Below are positions 37,831 to 47,458 of a stretch of DNA of 56,841 nucleotides, piece by piece. The translations under genes were made by a program, and so were the position numbers. The notes beneath the pieces are model-generated. The model saw nothing but the letters and a program-made list of their open reading frames with translations, was not told the origin of the DNA and did no database searches. Positions within the stretch are counted from its first letter, which is position 1; each line of letters opens with the position of its first letter. The DNA is from Bordetella parapertussis (lineage in GTDB: Bacteria > Pseudomonadota > Gammaproteobacteria > Burkholderiales > SG8-41), in the NCBI GenBank assembly GCA_945885345.1, contig CAMCYP010000022.1, forward strand, positions 1 through 56,841, read 5' to 3'.

Positions 37831-38613
37831 CTATCCCGGACTGCACCACGGCAGATTCAGTGCCTGCAAGGCGACACCGGTGACAGCGTCTTGCACAAAA
37901 ACGGCAGCATGCAGATCAGCTGCTTTCCATGCGCGATCCCTGCCGATGATCTGATCAATGGCCAGAGGGGTAGCAGCAGTCACTGCAAACGGACCATGGA
38001 GTTCGCGTACCACAAAATCATGGCGCAGACGCTTGCCCTTGTTTTCGCCGGCAGCGACTTCCGTGGCCAGATTGTTTTCATAAATCACCGCATAGGCCTG
38101 TGCGGTGCCGGTCACAGTGCTGATCCTGGCGCGTAAGCGCGGCTGGGAACTGGTGTCTATGGACATGCTGATTTGCGCACCCGGCAGCTGTGTTTTGCTG
38201 ATGCGCTGGCCGATATCGTCACCCAGCAGGCTGCGACGGTAGTCTGCACCATCCAGCAGCAGTTGCGGCGTGTACACCACCCGCGCCTTGTTACGACGGC
38301 TGGCATCACTTTGTCTCGCGCTGAACTGCGCCTGGGCATAGGGGTCTTTCCAGCCGAGGTAATTCCAGTAGTCGACATGAAAGGCCAGCGCTAATACCCG
38401 CTGCGGTGTGTAACCACGCTGAGGCAGCGCACTGAACCATTGGTCGGTGGGAGGGCAGCTGTCGCAACCTTCGGAGGTGTACAGCTCAAGCAATGCCACC
38501 CGGGATTTACCCGATTCGGCGCTGCAGGTGGCTGCCAGCGCCGGCGTTGTAAACAGCGCGAGTAAGGTTGCAACGATTATGTTGTGCGTTATGGGCATTA
38601 CGAGTGTGGGCAT
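37831..38613 (-). CDS. DUF1223 (thioredoxin-like) secreted protein
   Basis: A 260-residue exported protein. A signal peptide (NIIVATLLALFTTPALA) is followed by VALLELYTSEGCDSCPPTDQWFSAL, the DUF1223 signature with a CxxC pair. LALAFHVDYWNYLGWKDPYAQAQFS and VVYTPQLLLDG are further family landmarks. The fold is thioredoxin-like and the redox partner is unknown. ATG 38613 is used, with ATG 38598 as an alternative. It is divergent from the PHP-phosphatase gene. Confidence 0.85.
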   Translation of the reverse strand: MPTLVMPITHNIIVATLLALFTTPALAATCSAESGKSRVALLELYTSEGCDSCPPTDQWFSALPQRGYTPQRVLALAFHVDYWNYLGWKDPYAQAQFSARQSDASRRNKARVVYTPQLLLDGADYRRSLLGDDIGQRISKTQLPGAQISMSIDTSSQPRLRARISTVTGTAQAYAVIYENNLATEVAAGENKGKRLRHDFVVRELHGPFAVTAATPLAIDQIIGRDRAWKAADLHAAVFVQDAVTGVALQALNLPWCSPG

Positions 38614-38662
38614 TGACCTGCGTGATTTTAGTGAAGTTTGATATGATGCCTGAGATACCTTT

Positions 38663-38690
38663 CTAATTTATTGATTTTATTGCCATTTCA
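38663..38690. repeat. AT-rich dispersed element, copy e
   Basis: AT-rich tract directly before the PHP-phosphatase ATG (38691). The core TTGATTTTATTG (38671-38682) matches copies d and i. TAATTTATTGATT is a perfect IHF-consensus match. It occupies the space where a ribosome-binding site would be expected, and none is visible. Confidence 0.5.
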
Positions 38691-39518
38691 ATGAAAGTCG
38701 ACCTGCACAGCCACTCCACCTGCTCTGATGGATTGCTCAGCCCGGCCGAGCTGGTGGAGCGTGCCGTTTTGCGCGGCGTGGACATGCTGGCATTGACCGA
38801 CCACGATGAACTGGCCGGCCTCGCGCCCGCGCGTGCAGCGGCTGTGCAATGGGGCCTGCGTTTGATCAATGGCGTTGAAATATCGGTGCAGTGGGAAGAA
38901 ACGACCCTGCACATCGTCGGCCTCAACGTGGATGCCGACCATGCACCGCTGGCGGAAGGCCTTGCCGCAATCCGCAGCGGGCGGGAGCACCGCGCCCAGC
39001 GCATGGCAAACAGCCTCGCTGCAGCAGGTATTGCCGGCAGCCTGGAGGGTGCGCGGCGTTATGCCAAAAATCCGGAATTGCTCAGCCGCTCGCATTTTGC
39101 GCGCTACCTGGTGGAAGCCGGACATGCGCGCGATACCAATGCGGTGTTCCGCAATTTCCTGACGCCGGGCAAACCCGGCTATGTACCGCACCAATGGGCG
39201 GCGCTGACCGATGCGCTGGGCTGGATCATCGGCAGCGGTGGCCTGGCCGTACTGGCACATCCCGGGCGCTACCCCTTGAATCAGCAGCAAGCTGAAAAAT
39301 TGCTCGGCGAATTTGTTGAACTGGGCGGCGCCGCGGTCGAGGTGGTCACGGGGTCGCACACGCCCGATGAATTTGTGATCTGGGCCCGCTATGCCAAACG
39401 TTTCGGTTTGCGCGCTTCGGCAGGTTCGGATTTTCACGGCCCCGGCGAAGGTTATCGTGACGTCGGCAATGTGCCGGTATTGCCCGCAGGCTGCGATCCG
39501 GTCTGGTCCGGGTTTTAA
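38691..39518 (+). CDS. rnm: PHP-domain phosphoesterase (RNase AM / 3',5'-nucleoside bisphosphate phosphatase type)
   Basis: A 275-residue PHP-family metal-dependent phosphoesterase. The four PHP motifs are VDLHSHSTCSDGLLSP, ALTDHDELAG, INGVEISVQW with LHIVGLNVD, and LAHPGRYP then SAGSDFHGPG. The YciV/Rnm branch removes 3',5'-nucleotides and trims 5' ends of small RNAs. yciO follows 30 bases later, the same pairing as in other proteobacteria, which supports the assignment. No ribosome-binding site is visible because an AT-rich repeat abuts the ATG. Confidence 0.88.
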   Translation: MKVDLHSHSTCSDGLLSPAELVERAVLRGVDMLALTDHDELAGLAPARAAAVQWGLRLINGVEISVQWEETTLHIVGLNVDADHAPLAEGLAAIRSGREHRAQRMANSLAAAGIAGSLEGARRYAKNPELLSRSHFARYLVEAGHARDTNAVFRNFLTPGKPGYVPHQWAALTDALGWIIGSGGLAVLAHPGRYPLNQQQAEKLLGEFVELGGAAVEVVTGSHTPDEFVIWARYAKRFGLRASAGSDFHGPGEGYRDVGNVPVLPAGCDPVWSGF

Positions 39519-39548
39519 GCGCCGCCATAACCGGCCAGGCTGTTCGCC

Positions 39549-40172
39549 GTGTCGCAGTTTTTTTCCATACATCCGGACAATCCGCAGCCGCGCCTGATCA
39601 AGCGTGCTGCTGAAATCATCCGTTCCGGCGGCATCATCGTGTATCCGACCGACTCCTGTTATGCGCTCGGCTGCCACATCGGCGACAAGGCCGCGATGGA
39701 ACGCATTCGCACCATTCGCGGCATCGATGCCCGCCACCATTTCGCGCTGGTGTGCCGTGATCTTTCCGAACTGGCCACGTATGCACGGGTCGACAACCAG
39801 CAGTTCCGCTTGCTGAAAGCGACTACTCCCGGCAGTTATGTTTTTATCCTTGAGGCGACCCGCGAACTGCCGAAACGACTGCAGCATCCGAAACGACGCA
39901 CCATCGGCCTGCGCATACCCGACCATCCGGTAGTGGATGCACTGCTGGCCGAACTTGGCGAACCGCTGCTGTCGTCAACATTGCTGCTGCCCGGTGACGA
40001 GCAGCCGCATACCGATGCAGCAGAAATCCGCGAACGACTGGAACACCAGGTTGACCTGATTCTGGATGGTGGCTCCTGCGGCATTGAGCCGACGACGGTG
40101 GTTGACCTGACCGGGGCGACGCCTCTGGTCACCCGCGCAGGGAAGGGCAGCCTTGCACCGTTCGGATTGTAA
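39549..40172 (+). CDS. yciO: YciO-family Sua5/YrdC-domain protein (threonylcarbamoyl-AMP synthase-like)
   Basis: A 207-residue protein of the Sua5/YciO/YrdC fold. GGIIVYPTDSCYALGCHIGDKAAMERI is the nucleotide-binding opener. FALVCRDLSELATYA, TPGSYVFILEAT, RTIGLRIPDHPV and STLLLPGDE follow. TsaC makes threonylcarbamoyl-AMP for the t6A modification of tRNA. YciO paralogues share the fold and have weaker or alternative activity. The gene order with the PHP phosphatase favours YciO over TsaC. The start is GTG 39549. Confidence 0.85.
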   Translation: MSQFFSIHPDNPQPRLIKRAAEIIRSGGIIVYPTDSCYALGCHIGDKAAMERIRTIRGIDARHHFALVCRDLSELATYARVDNQQFRLLKATTPGSYVFILEATRELPKRLQHPKRRTIGLRIPDHPVVDALLAELGEPLLSSTLLLPGDEQPHTDAAEIRERLEHQVDLILDGGSCGIEPTTVVDLTGATPLVTRAGKGSLAPFGL

Positions 40173-40261
40173 AAAACCCGAAAAATCAGTTGCCTGCGAC
40201 TCAATTTGGGGCTTCAGTTAAAATCAGCCTCAGCACGGTGCGGTATTGCGCCGAGCTGTGC

Positions 40262-40294
40262 TTTATAACCATTTGTTTTTATTGATATTTATGA
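40262..40294. repeat. AT-rich dispersed element, copy f
   Basis: AT-rich tract in the 194-base gap before trpS. The core TTGTTTTTATTGA (40273-40285) is identical to copies b and c. Confidence 0.55.
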
Positions 40295-40366
40295 AGGCTG
40301 GCCTCAGGCGCAGGATTTGCATGGCTTGCCCGCAGACTATCCCGAGAGCATTTTCCGGAACCCACC

Positions 40367-41569
40367 ATGTTTGAAAACCGCGTTTTATCCGGCATGCGCC
40401 CGACCGGCGCCCTGCATTTCGGCCATTACCATGGCGTGCTCAAAAACTGGATCAAGCTCCAGCATGAACACCAGTGCCTGTTTTTCGTTGCCGACTGGCA
40501 TGCGCTGACCACCCATTACGACGATCCGGCGACGATCGAGAACCACGCCTGGGACATGGTGGTGGACTGGCTGGCCGCCGGCGTTGATCCGGCGCAAGCC
40601 GTGCTGTTCATCCAGTCCAAGGTGCCCGAACACGCGGAACTGCACCTGCTGCTGTCGATGATCACGCCGTTGTCGTGGCTGGAGCGGGTGCCAACCTATA
40701 AAGACCAGCAGGAAAAACTCGCCGAAAAGGATCTCGCTACATACGGCTTTCTCGGTTATCCGTTGCTACAAAGCGCGGACATCCTGATTTACCGCGCCAA
40801 TCTGGTGCCGGTTGGTGAAGACCAGGTCCCGCATGTCGAAATCACCCGCGAAATCGCCCGCCGTTTCAACCATGTTTTCGGTCGTGAACCCGGCTTCGAA
40901 ACCAAGGCCGAAGCCGCGATCAAAAAACTCGGTGCGCGCCGCGGCAAGCTCTATCGCAAGCTGCGCACCGATTATCTGGAGCAGGGCGATGCCGAGGCGC
41001 TGGCCGCTGCGCGGGCACTGCTTGAGGAAACGCAGAATCTGCCGCTGGGTGACCGCGAACGCCTGTTCGGTTTCATCGAAGGCGGCGGCAAGGTCATACT
41101 CACCGAACCCCGGGCGTTGCTGACCGAGGCATCCAAGATGCCGGGGCTGGACGGGCAGAAAATGTCCAAGTCCTACAACAACACGATTTCACTGCGCGAA
41201 AGCCCGGAAAACGTGGCAAAAAAGATCAAGACCATGCCGACTGATCCGGCACGCGTCAAACGCACGGACCCGGGCGACCCGGAAAAATGCCCAGTATGGC
41301 AGTTGCATCTGGTGTATTCGGATGAGGCGAAGAAAAAATGGGTGCAGGAGGGCTGTCGCAGCGCAGGCATAGGCTGTATCGAATGCAAGCAGCCGGTGAT
41401 TGATGCCATCATCGCCGAGCAGAAACCTATGCGTGAACGCGCCGAACGTTATCTTGATGATCCGACGCTGGTGCGCAACATCATTGCCGATGGCTGTGAA
41501 AAGGCACGCAAAATGGCGCAGGAAACATTGCGCGATGTGCGTGAAGTGATGGGGCTCGATTACTCCTGA
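40367..41569 (+). CDS. trpS: Tryptophanyl-tRNA synthetase
   Basis: A 400-residue class I aminoacyl-tRNA synthetase that charges tRNA-Trp. The HIGH-type motif is GALHFGHYHG and the KMSKS motif is DGQKMSKSYNN. SWLERVPTYKDQ, YGFLGYPLLQSADIL and VPVGEDQVPHVEITREIARRFN are typical of TrpRS. It belongs to the longer form (about 400 residues), with an insertion after GREPGFETKAEA and an end with two Cys near GCIECKQPV. The 5' gap contains an AT-rich repeat but no recognisable Trp leader peptide. Confidence 0.96.
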   Translation: MFENRVLSGMRPTGALHFGHYHGVLKNWIKLQHEHQCLFFVADWHALTTHYDDPATIENHAWDMVVDWLAAGVDPAQAVLFIQSKVPEHAELHLLLSMITPLSWLERVPTYKDQQEKLAEKDLATYGFLGYPLLQSADILIYRANLVPVGEDQVPHVEITREIARRFNHVFGREPGFETKAEAAIKKLGARRGKLYRKLRTDYLEQGDAEALAAARALLEETQNLPLGDRERLFGFIEGGGKVILTEPRALLTEASKMPGLDGQKMSKSYNNTISLRESPENVAKKIKTMPTDPARVKRTDPGDPEKCPVWQLHLVYSDEAKKKWVQEGCRSAGIGCIECKQPVIDAIIAEQKPMRERAERYLDDPTLVRNIIADGCEKARKMAQETLRDVREVMGLDYS

Positions 41570-41628
41570 TTACTGAGCGGAGGATTGAGTCAGGGGGGAT
41601 TAAATCCGGCGCCGTCCTGGCGCGGTAA

Positions 41629-42273
41629 TCAGAATCCCTTGCCGTTGCGAATGACGCCCACGGCGATGCCTTCGATTTCGAGGGGATCCCGTTTCAGGTC
41701 GACCACGATGGGTTTGAAATCCGGGTTTTCGGCAATCAACTCAACAGTGTTGCGATTGCGCTGAATGCGTTTGACCGTGACTTCGTCGTGCAGGCGCGCG
41801 ACGACAATCTGTCCCGATTTGAAGTGCGGCGTGCGATGCACTGCCAGCAGGTCGCCTTCCAGGATGCCCGCGTCGCGCATGCTCATGCCGCGTACCCGCA
41901 GCAGATAGTCAGCAGCCGGCTCAAACATTGCGGGATCAACCCGGTAGCGCTGCTCGACGTTTTGTTCCGCGAGCATGGGACTGCCGGCGGCGACGCGTCC
42001 AACCACGGGCAGGCTGTCCTGCTGTTGCGTCAGACGGATGCCGCGTGAGGCGCCGGATGTCATGGCGATGACGCCTTTGCGTTCCAGCGCACGCAGGTGG
42101 GTCTCAGCAGCATTCGGTGAACTGAAGCCCATGGCACTGCAGATTTCGGCGCGCGTCGGCGGGAATCCGGACTCTTCGACGTGGGCCTCGATCAGGCGCA
42201 GGATTTCCTGCTGACGGGAGGTCAGCGGCTTCTGGTTTTCGACCAGGTTTTCAACTTGGTTTTCATTATCCAT
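41629..42273 (-). CDS. lexA: LexA repressor (SOS regulator)
   Basis: A 214-residue SOS repressor and self-cleaving protease. The N-terminal winged helix starts at [18 protein letters not shown], and the recognition region is [19 protein letters not shown]. The cleavage site is the Ala-Gly in GRVAAGSP. The catalytic Ser is in [10 protein letters not shown] and the Lys in EVTVKRIQR. It has an N-terminal extension of about 16 residues relative to Escherichia coli LexA, and no other start codon lies between, so ATG 42273 is secure. The predicted promoter places transcription start at the ATG, and an SOS box overlaps the -10 (autoregulation). Confidence 0.95.
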   Translation of the reverse strand: MDNENQVENLVENQKPLTSRQQEILRLIEAHVEESGFPPTRAEICSAMGFSSPNAAETHLRALERKGVIAMTSGASRGIRLTQQQDSLPVVGRVAAGSPMLAEQNVEQRYRVDPAMFEPAADYLLRVRGMSMRDAGILEGDLLAVHRTPHFKSGQIVVARLHDEVTVKRIQRNRNTVELIAENPDFKPIVVDLKRDPLEIEGIAVGVIRNGKGF

Positions 42274-42294
42274 AACTGTAATTATATACAGTTA
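42273..42294. promoter_or_regulatory. LexA-binding SOS box
   Basis: CTGT (42276-42279), eight AT bases, ACAG (42288-42291), extended to TAA/TTA on both sides, giving seven symmetrical base pairs per arm. This is a near-consensus proteobacterial SOS box. It touches the lexA start codon, whose first base is 42273 on the minus strand. Confidence 0.92.
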
Positions 42295-42308
42295 TCGAGG
42301 GTCGGCAA
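42281..42308 (-). promoter_or_regulatory. lexA promoter, giving a leaderless mRNA
   Basis: On the minus strand, TTGCCG (42303-42308), a 16-base spacer and a perfect TATAAT (42281-42286). Only seven bases separate the -10 from the ATG, so transcription should start at or one base before the start codon. The SOS box covers the -10. Confidence 0.65.
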
Positions 42309-42340
42309 GTGAGCCCTTTCTTAAAACCGGAATTCCTTCC

Positions 42341-42384
42341 ACTTTTATAATTTAACTAATTGAATATAAACAATATTTATGATA
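42341..42384. repeat. AT-rich dispersed element, copy g (divergent variant)
   Basis: AT-rich tract in the gap between divergent lexA and rimP. On the minus strand it contains AAATATTGTTTATATTCAAT, a looser relative of the other copies. Confidence 0.35.
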
Positions 42385-42415
42385 GTCGGCATAATCCGCG
42401 CGTTGCGGTGGATTA

Positions 42416-42444
42416 TTGGACGAACCCCGTTTTTTTGTTATACT
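42416..42444 (+). promoter_or_regulatory. Promoter of the rimP-nusA-infB operon
   Basis: TTGGAC (42416-42421), a 17-base spacer and TATACT (42439-42444). Transcription should start near 42451, about 73 bases before the rimP ATG. Confidence 0.65.
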
Positions 42445-42481
42445 TCAAAGTTCTGTGAAACGAATTGGGCAGCGCACACGG

Positions 42482-42503
42482 ATGGGCGGATCGCCCATTT
42501 TTT
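42482..42503 (+). terminator. Leader terminator/attenuator before rimP
   Basis: ATGGGCG-GAT-CGCCCAT (42482-42498) followed by six T. It lies between the operon promoter and rimP, 20 bases before the ATG, so it can only act as an attenuator of the rimP operon. Read-through controlled by NusA or a leader RNA is a plausible autoregulation, not shown here. Confidence 0.7.
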
Positions 42504-42523
42504 GTTTGTGTCGCTGATTTTGC

Positions 42524-42952
42524 ATGGATTTGCAGGGTTTGCTCGAAAACACGCTGGCCGGACTCGGCTACGAACTGGTGGAACTTGAACGTTCGACCAA
42601 GGGCGGGCTGTTGCGCGTTTTTATTGACAAACCCGGCGGCATCAATGTCGATGACTGCGCCCTGGTGAGCAATCATCTGGGCCGGTGGCTCGCAGTGGAG
42701 AACGTCGGTTACGAGCGCCTGGAAGTGTCATCGCCAGGGCTGGACCGGCCGCTGCGCACGGCAAAGGATTTTGCACGGTTCAACGGACAAAAAGCGAAGC
42801 TGAAGCTGCGCGTGCCGGTGGCCGGGCAACGCAATTTTGTCGGTGTGCTGCGTGATACCGAGGCAGGCAAAGTGGGTCTGGAAATTGACGGGCAGCTGCT
42901 GTCGCTGGATCTGGGCAATGTGGATAAGGCGCGGCTGGTGCCGGTGCTTTGA
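42524..42952 (+). CDS. rimP: Ribosome maturation factor RimP
   Basis: A 142-residue 30S-subunit assembly factor. The N-terminal domain contains [30 protein letters not shown] and the core [16 protein letters not shown]; the C-terminal SH3-like domain follows. It opens the rimP-nusA-infB-rbfA-truB cluster. The 20 bases before ATG 42524 are T-rich (end of the attenuator) and lack a purine-rich ribosome-binding site. Confidence 0.95.
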   Translation: MDLQGLLENTLAGLGYELVELERSTKGGLLRVFIDKPGGINVDDCALVSNHLGRWLAVENVGYERLEVSSPGLDRPLRTAKDFARFNGQKAKLKLRVPVAGQRNFVGVLRDTEAGKVGLEIDGQLLSLDLGNVDKARLVPVL

Positions 42953-42965
42953 GCGGGAGACGGAT

Positions 42966-44450
42966 ATGAATCGTGAAATTCTGTTACTGGTTGACGCGCT
43001 GGCGCGCGAAAAGAACGTCGACAAGGAAATTGTGTTCGGCGCGCTCGAACTCGCCCTGGCTTCGGCGGCCAAGAAGAAGTTCACCGAAGACGTCGATGTG
43101 CGCGCATCGGTAGATCGCACCACCGGCGAATTTTCCTTTTTCCGCCGCTGGGAAGTGGTGAAAAACGAGGAAATCGAGGTTCCTTCCCGTCAGTACAAGC
43201 TGCACGAGGCGCAGGAAGAAGATCCGGAATACGAAATCGGCGAGTTTGTCGAAGAGCCGCTGGAAGGCATGGAGGTCGGCCGCATCGGCGCACAGACCGC
43301 CAAGCAGGTCATCGTGCAGAAAATCCGCGATGCCGAGCGCGAACAGATCCTCAACGATTTCCTCGCGCGCAAGGAACACCTGGTCACCGGCGTCATCAAG
43401 CGCATGGAGCGCGGCAACGCCATCGTCGAATCCGGCCGCCTCGAAGCCATGCTGCCGCGCGACCAGATGATCCCCAAGGAAAATCTGCGTCTGGGCGATC
43501 GTGTGCGCGCCTACGTCTGGAAAGTCGACCGTCTGGCCCGCGGCCCGCACCTGATTCTGTCGCGAACGGCCCCGGAATTCATCGCGAAGTTATTTGAACT
43601 TGAAGTGCCCGAAATTGAAGAAGGCCTGCTTGAGATCAAGGGTGCTGCACGTGACCCCGGCTCACGGGCCAAGATTGCCGTGCATTCCAAGGATGCGCGC
43701 ATTGATCCGATCGGCACCTGCGTTGGCATGCGCGGTTCGCGCGTACAGGCAGTAACCGCCGAACTGGCCCAGGAACGCGTCGACATCGTGTTGTGGAATC
43801 CGGATCCGGCGCAGTTCGTGATCAATGCCCTGGCACCGGCGGAAGTGAGCAGCATCGTCGTCGACGAAGAAAAACACAGCATGGACATCGTCGTTGATGA
43901 GGAAAACCTGGCGCAGGCCATCGGCCGCAGCGGACAGAATGTCCGTCTGGCAGGTGAGCTGACCGGCTGGGAACTGAACCTGATGACCGAAGTCGACGCC
44001 AAGAAAAAAAGCGAAGAGGAAACCTCACGTACGCGCTCCGAATTCATGGAAAAGCTGGATGTGGACGAGGAAGTGGCCGACATCCTGGTGCAGGAAGGTT
44101 TTGCAACGCTGGAAGAAGTTGCCTATGTGCCGCTCACCGAAATGCTTGAAATCGAGTCTTTTGACGAAGCCACAGTCAACGAGCTGCGCAGCCGTGCCCG
44201 CAATGCGTTGCTGACGCAGGCGATTGCCAGCGAGGAGAAAGTCGAACATGACATCGAAGACCTGCTGAAGGTCGAAGGCATGGATAACGACACGGCACGA
44301 CTGCTGGCTTCAAAAGGCATTGCCACGCAGGAAGATCTCGCTGACTACGCGACGGACGATCTCGTCGAACTGACCGCGCTCGATACTGAACGCGCCAAAA
44401 CACTGATCATGGCCGCTCGTGCGCCGTGGTTTGCTGAAACCAACGCTTGA
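42966..44450 (+). CDS. nusA: Transcription termination/antitermination factor NusA
   Basis: A 494-residue RNA polymerase-associated factor for pausing, termination and antitermination. It opens [16 protein letters not shown]. The N-terminal domain (to about 130) is followed by an S1 domain ([19 protein letters not shown]), KH1 and KH2 ([15 protein letters not shown] and [18 protein letters not shown]). Two C-terminal acidic repeats ([20 protein letters not shown] and [20 protein letters not shown]) are present, as in Escherichia coli NusA. GCGGGAGA precedes ATG 42966. Cytoplasmic; co-transcribed with rimP and infB. Confidence 0.97.
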   Translation: MNREILLLVDALAREKNVDKEIVFGALELALASAAKKKFTEDVDVRASVDRTTGEFSFFRRWEVVKNEEIEVPSRQYKLHEAQEEDPEYEIGEFVEEPLEGMEVGRIGAQTAKQVIVQKIRDAEREQILNDFLARKEHLVTGVIKRMERGNAIVESGRLEAMLPRDQMIPKENLRLGDRVRAYVWKVDRLARGPHLILSRTAPEFIAKLFELEVPEIEEGLLEIKGAARDPGSRAKIAVHSKDARIDPIGTCVGMRGSRVQAVTAELAQERVDIVLWNPDPAQFVINALAPAEVSSIVVDEEKHSMDIVVDEENLAQAIGRSGQNVRLAGELTGWELNLMTEVDAKKKSEEETSRTRSEFMEKLDVDEEVADILVQEGFATLEEVAYVPLTEMLEIESFDEATVNELRSRARNALLTQAIASEEKVEHDIEDLLKVEGMDNDTARLLASKGIATQEDLADYATDDLVELTALDTERAKTLIMAARAPWFAETNA

Positions 44451-44470
44451 GATCGCAAAAGTAATCATCA

Positions 44471-47026
44471 ATGGCCCAGATTAAAGTCCAAGAATTCGCC
44501 CAGGAGTTGGGGCTGCAGCCGGAACTGCTCCTTGAGCAGTTACGCGCCGCCGGCGTGACCAAGGCGCTGACCGCCGATGCCACGCTGACCGAAAAAGACA
44601 AAACGCAGCTGCTCGACTATCTGCGCGAAGCGCATGGTGCCAAGGAAAGCAAGCAGAAGATCACTCTGACCCGCCGGCAAACAACGGAGATCAAGAAAGC
44701 CGACGCCACGACGGGTAAGGCACGTACCATTCAGGTCGAAGTGCGCAAGAAACGTGTGCTGGTCAAACGTGAGGCCGCGGAACCGGAGAAGGTCGAGGAG
44801 CCACAACCCGTCGTCAAGAAACCCCTGATCGACGCGGCGGAACTCGCCACCCGTGAAGCGGAAGCAAAACAGCACGCCGAACTCGCATCACGTCAGGCTG
44901 AAGACGCTGCCAAAAAACAGGAAAAACAGAAGAAAGCACGAGCTGTAGCCGAAACCGCTGCGGAAGAGGCGGCGGCCAAAGCTGAGCCTGTTGCTGTAGC
45001 ACCTGCAACGGCTGCGGCAGAGCCCGTAGTGGAAGGCACTCTGCACAAGCCCGCAGTGCCGGCTACTGATGTCGCGAACAAGGTCAAGAAAAGCGCGAAA
45101 AAACCGGTCAAACAAGTGGTCTGGCAGGATCCTACGGCGCGTAAACGCAGCATCAAGACACGCGGTGATGCCACCGGTGGTCTGGGCTGGCGTGAGCGCA
45201 AAGTACATCGCACGACTCACAAGCAGGATGGCGACGAGCAGCATGGTTTCATTGCGCCGACTGAACCGATGGTGCGTGATGTGATGGTGCCGGAGACCAT
45301 CACGGTCGGCGATCTGGCGCACAAAATGTCGCTCAAGGCCGCTGAACTGATCAAGGCACTGATGAAACTGGGCACGATGGCGACTATCAACCAGGTTCTC
45401 GACCAGGACACGGCAATCATCCTCGTCGAAGAAATGGGCCATACTGCCAAACGTGCAAAACTCGACGAACCCGATGCTTTCCTGACCGAATCGGCCGAAC
45501 AGCCCGAGGTCAAGTCCGAGTCACGTGCACCGGTGGTAACGGTGATGGGGCACGTCGATCACGGCAAGACCTCATTGCTTGATTATATCCGCCGCACCAA
45601 GGTTGCCAGTGGCGAAGCCGGCGGCATTACTCAGCATATCGGTGCTTACCACGTGGAAACCCCGCGCGGCATGATCACTTTCCTCGACACACCTGGCCAC
45701 GAAGCCTTCACGGCCATGCGCGCCCGTGGCGCCAAAGTCACCGACCTGGTGATTCTGGTGGTGGCGGCTGACGACGGTGTTATGCCGCAAACTGCGGAAG
45801 CGATTCATCACGCCAAGGCCGGCAAGGTGCCGATCGTCGTGGCGTTGAACAAGATCGACAAACCGGAAGCCAACGCCGAGCGCGTCAAGCAGGATCTCGC
45901 TGCACGCGAAGTGGTGCCTGAAGAATGGGGCGGCGACACCATGTTTGTTGAGGTGTCGGCGAAGACCGGGCAGGGCATCGACAGCCTGCTCGAGCGGATA
46001 CTGCTGCAGGCAGAAGTGCTGGAACTGAAAGCACCGCGCGATGCGCCGGCAAAAGGCATCGTCGTGGAAGCGCGCCTGGACAAGGGGCGCGGTCCCGTGG
46101 CAACCATTCTGATCCAGTCAGGTACCCTGAAAAAGGGTGATATCGTGCTCGCCGGTTCAGTATTCGGTCGCGTGCGTGCATTGCTAGACGAAGCCGGCAA
46201 AACCATCGATACGGCGGGTCCTTCGATTCCGGTGGAAGTACTCGGTTTGTCGGAAGTGCCGGCAGCCGGCGCTGAAGTCATGGTGCTTGGCGACGAACGC
46301 AAGGCACGGGAAATCGCGCTGTTCCGCCAGGGCAAGTACCGCGACGTGAAACTGGCCAAACAGCACGCCGCCAAACTCGAAAACATGTTCGAGCAAATGG
46401 GCGAGGGCGAAGTAAAAACCCTGTCGCTGATCATCAAGGCCGACGTGCAGGGTTCCTTTGAAGGCCTGACACACGCATTGAGTAAGCTGTCGACCGATGA
46501 AGTGAAAGTGAATATCGTGCACTCGGCGGTGGGCGGCATCACCGAATCCGACGTCAATCTCGCGCTGGCGTCCAAAGCCGTGATCATCGGCTTCAATGCC
46601 CGTGCCGACGGCATGGCCCGCAAGCTGGCCGAGAGCAATGGCGTCGATATCCGTTATTACAACGTGATTTATGACGCGGTTGATGAAATCAAGGCTGCGC
46701 TGACCGGCATGTTGTCGCCGGAACGCAAGGAAAGCGCTGTCGGCCTGGTCGAAATCCGTCAGGTGTTCCGCATCTCGAAGGTTGGTGCTGTCGCCGGCTG
46801 TTATGTACTCGAAGGCCTGGTGCGCCGCGGCTCAAAAGTACGTCTGCTTCGCGACAACGTCGTGATCCACGAAGGCGAACTCGATTCGCTGAAGCGCTTC
46901 AAGGACGATGCACGCGAGGTCAAGGCCGGCTTCGAGTGCGGCCTGTCCCTCAAGAACTTCAACGACATCAAAGAAGGCGACCAACTGGAAGTCTTCGAAG
47001 TCGTCGAAGTCGCGAGGACCCTGTAA
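44471..47026 (+). CDS. infB: Translation initiation factor IF-2
   Basis: An 851-residue GTPase that brings initiator tRNA to the 30S subunit. The N-terminal IF2_N domain ([20 protein letters not shown]) is followed by a long Ala/Glu/Lys-rich linker (about 60-230) and a second IF2_N copy. The G domain has [15 protein letters not shown] (G1), [15 protein letters not shown] (G3) and NKIDKPEAN (G4). Domains II-IV end with [16 protein letters not shown]. Length and order are those of proteobacterial IF-2. Confidence 0.97.
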   Translation: MAQIKVQEFAQELGLQPELLLEQLRAAGVTKALTADATLTEKDKTQLLDYLREAHGAKESKQKITLTRRQTTEIKKADATTGKARTIQVEVRKKRVLVKREAAEPEKVEEPQPVVKKPLIDAAELATREAEAKQHAELASRQAEDAAKKQEKQKKARAVAETAAEEAAAKAEPVAVAPATAAAEPVVEGTLHKPAVPATDVANKVKKSAKKPVKQVVWQDPTARKRSIKTRGDATGGLGWRERKVHRTTHKQDGDEQHGFIAPTEPMVRDVMVPETITVGDLAHKMSLKAAELIKALMKLGTMATINQVLDQDTAIILVEEMGHTAKRAKLDEPDAFLTESAEQPEVKSESRAPVVTVMGHVDHGKTSLLDYIRRTKVASGEAGGITQHIGAYHVETPRGMITFLDTPGHEAFTAMRARGAKVTDLVILVVAADDGVMPQTAEAIHHAKAGKVPIVVALNKIDKPEANAERVKQDLAAREVVPEEWGGDTMFVEVSAKTGQGIDSLLERILLQAEVLELKAPRDAPAKGIVVEARLDKGRGPVATILIQSGTLKKGDIVLAGSVFGRVRALLDEAGKTIDTAGPSIPVEVLGLSEVPAAGAEVMVLGDERKAREIALFRQGKYRDVKLAKQHAAKLENMFEQMGEGEVKTLSLIIKADVQGSFEGLTHALSKLSTDEVKVNIVHSAVGGITESDVNLALASKAVIIGFNARADGMARKLAESNGVDIRYYNVIYDAVDEIKAALTGMLSPERKESAVGLVEIRQVFRISKVGAVAGCYVLEGLVRRGSKVRLLRDNVVIHEGELDSLKRFKDDAREVKAGFECGLSLKNFNDIKEGDQLEVFEVVEVARTL

Positions 47027-47049
47027 CGCAGTCCCGGATCAACGTCCGG

Positions 47050-47069
47050 GCCGGCGGTCCGCCGCCGGC
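47050..47069 (+). other. GC-rich stem-loop between infB and rbfA
   Basis: A perfect 8-bp stem GCCGGCGG/CCGCCGGC around the tetraloop TCCG, 17 bases before the rbfA ATG. No T tract follows, so it is not an intrinsic terminator. In the operon mRNA it could be a processing or stability element. Confidence 0.45.
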
Positions 47070-47086
47070 TGCAGATCGGGTATCAC

Positions 47087-47458
47087 ATGCCTAAAGATTT
47101 TTCCCGCGGGCGGCGTATCGCCGACCAGATCCAGCGCGAGTTGTCGGAGATCATTCGGCTCGAGCTCAAGGATCCGCGCGTAGCCCTGATCACGATCACT
47201 GATGTCGAGGTCACGCAGGACAACTCGCACGCGAAGATATTTTTCACGGCCCTCGGCGAGCCCGTGCAGCAGGAAGCTGCCACCAGGGCACTGGAACATG
47301 CTGCGGGTTTCCTGCGTAGCACACTGGCGAAACGCATTCAGCTGCGTACCGTCCCCCAATTGCACTTCCACTACGACATTTCTGTCGAGCGTGGGGTGCG
47401 ACTGTCGAAACTCATCGACGAAGCGGTTGCCGACCCCAAGGGGAACAAGCCGTCGTGA
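47087..47458 (+). CDS. rbfA: Ribosome-binding factor A
   Basis: A 123-residue KH-like 30S maturation factor. RGRRIADQIQRELSEIIRLE-type opener (PKDFSRGRRIADQIQRELSE), DPRVALITITDVEVTQDNSHAKIF and LRSTLAKRIQLRTVPQLHFHYD are diagnostic. ATG 47087. Its stop overlaps the truB GTG (GTGA), indicating translational coupling. Confidence 0.95.
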   Translation: MPKDFSRGRRIADQIQRELSEIIRLELKDPRVALITITDVEVTQDNSHAKIFFTALGEPVQQEAATRALEHAAGFLRSTLAKRIQLRTVPQLHFHYDISVERGVRLSKLIDEAVADPKGNKPS

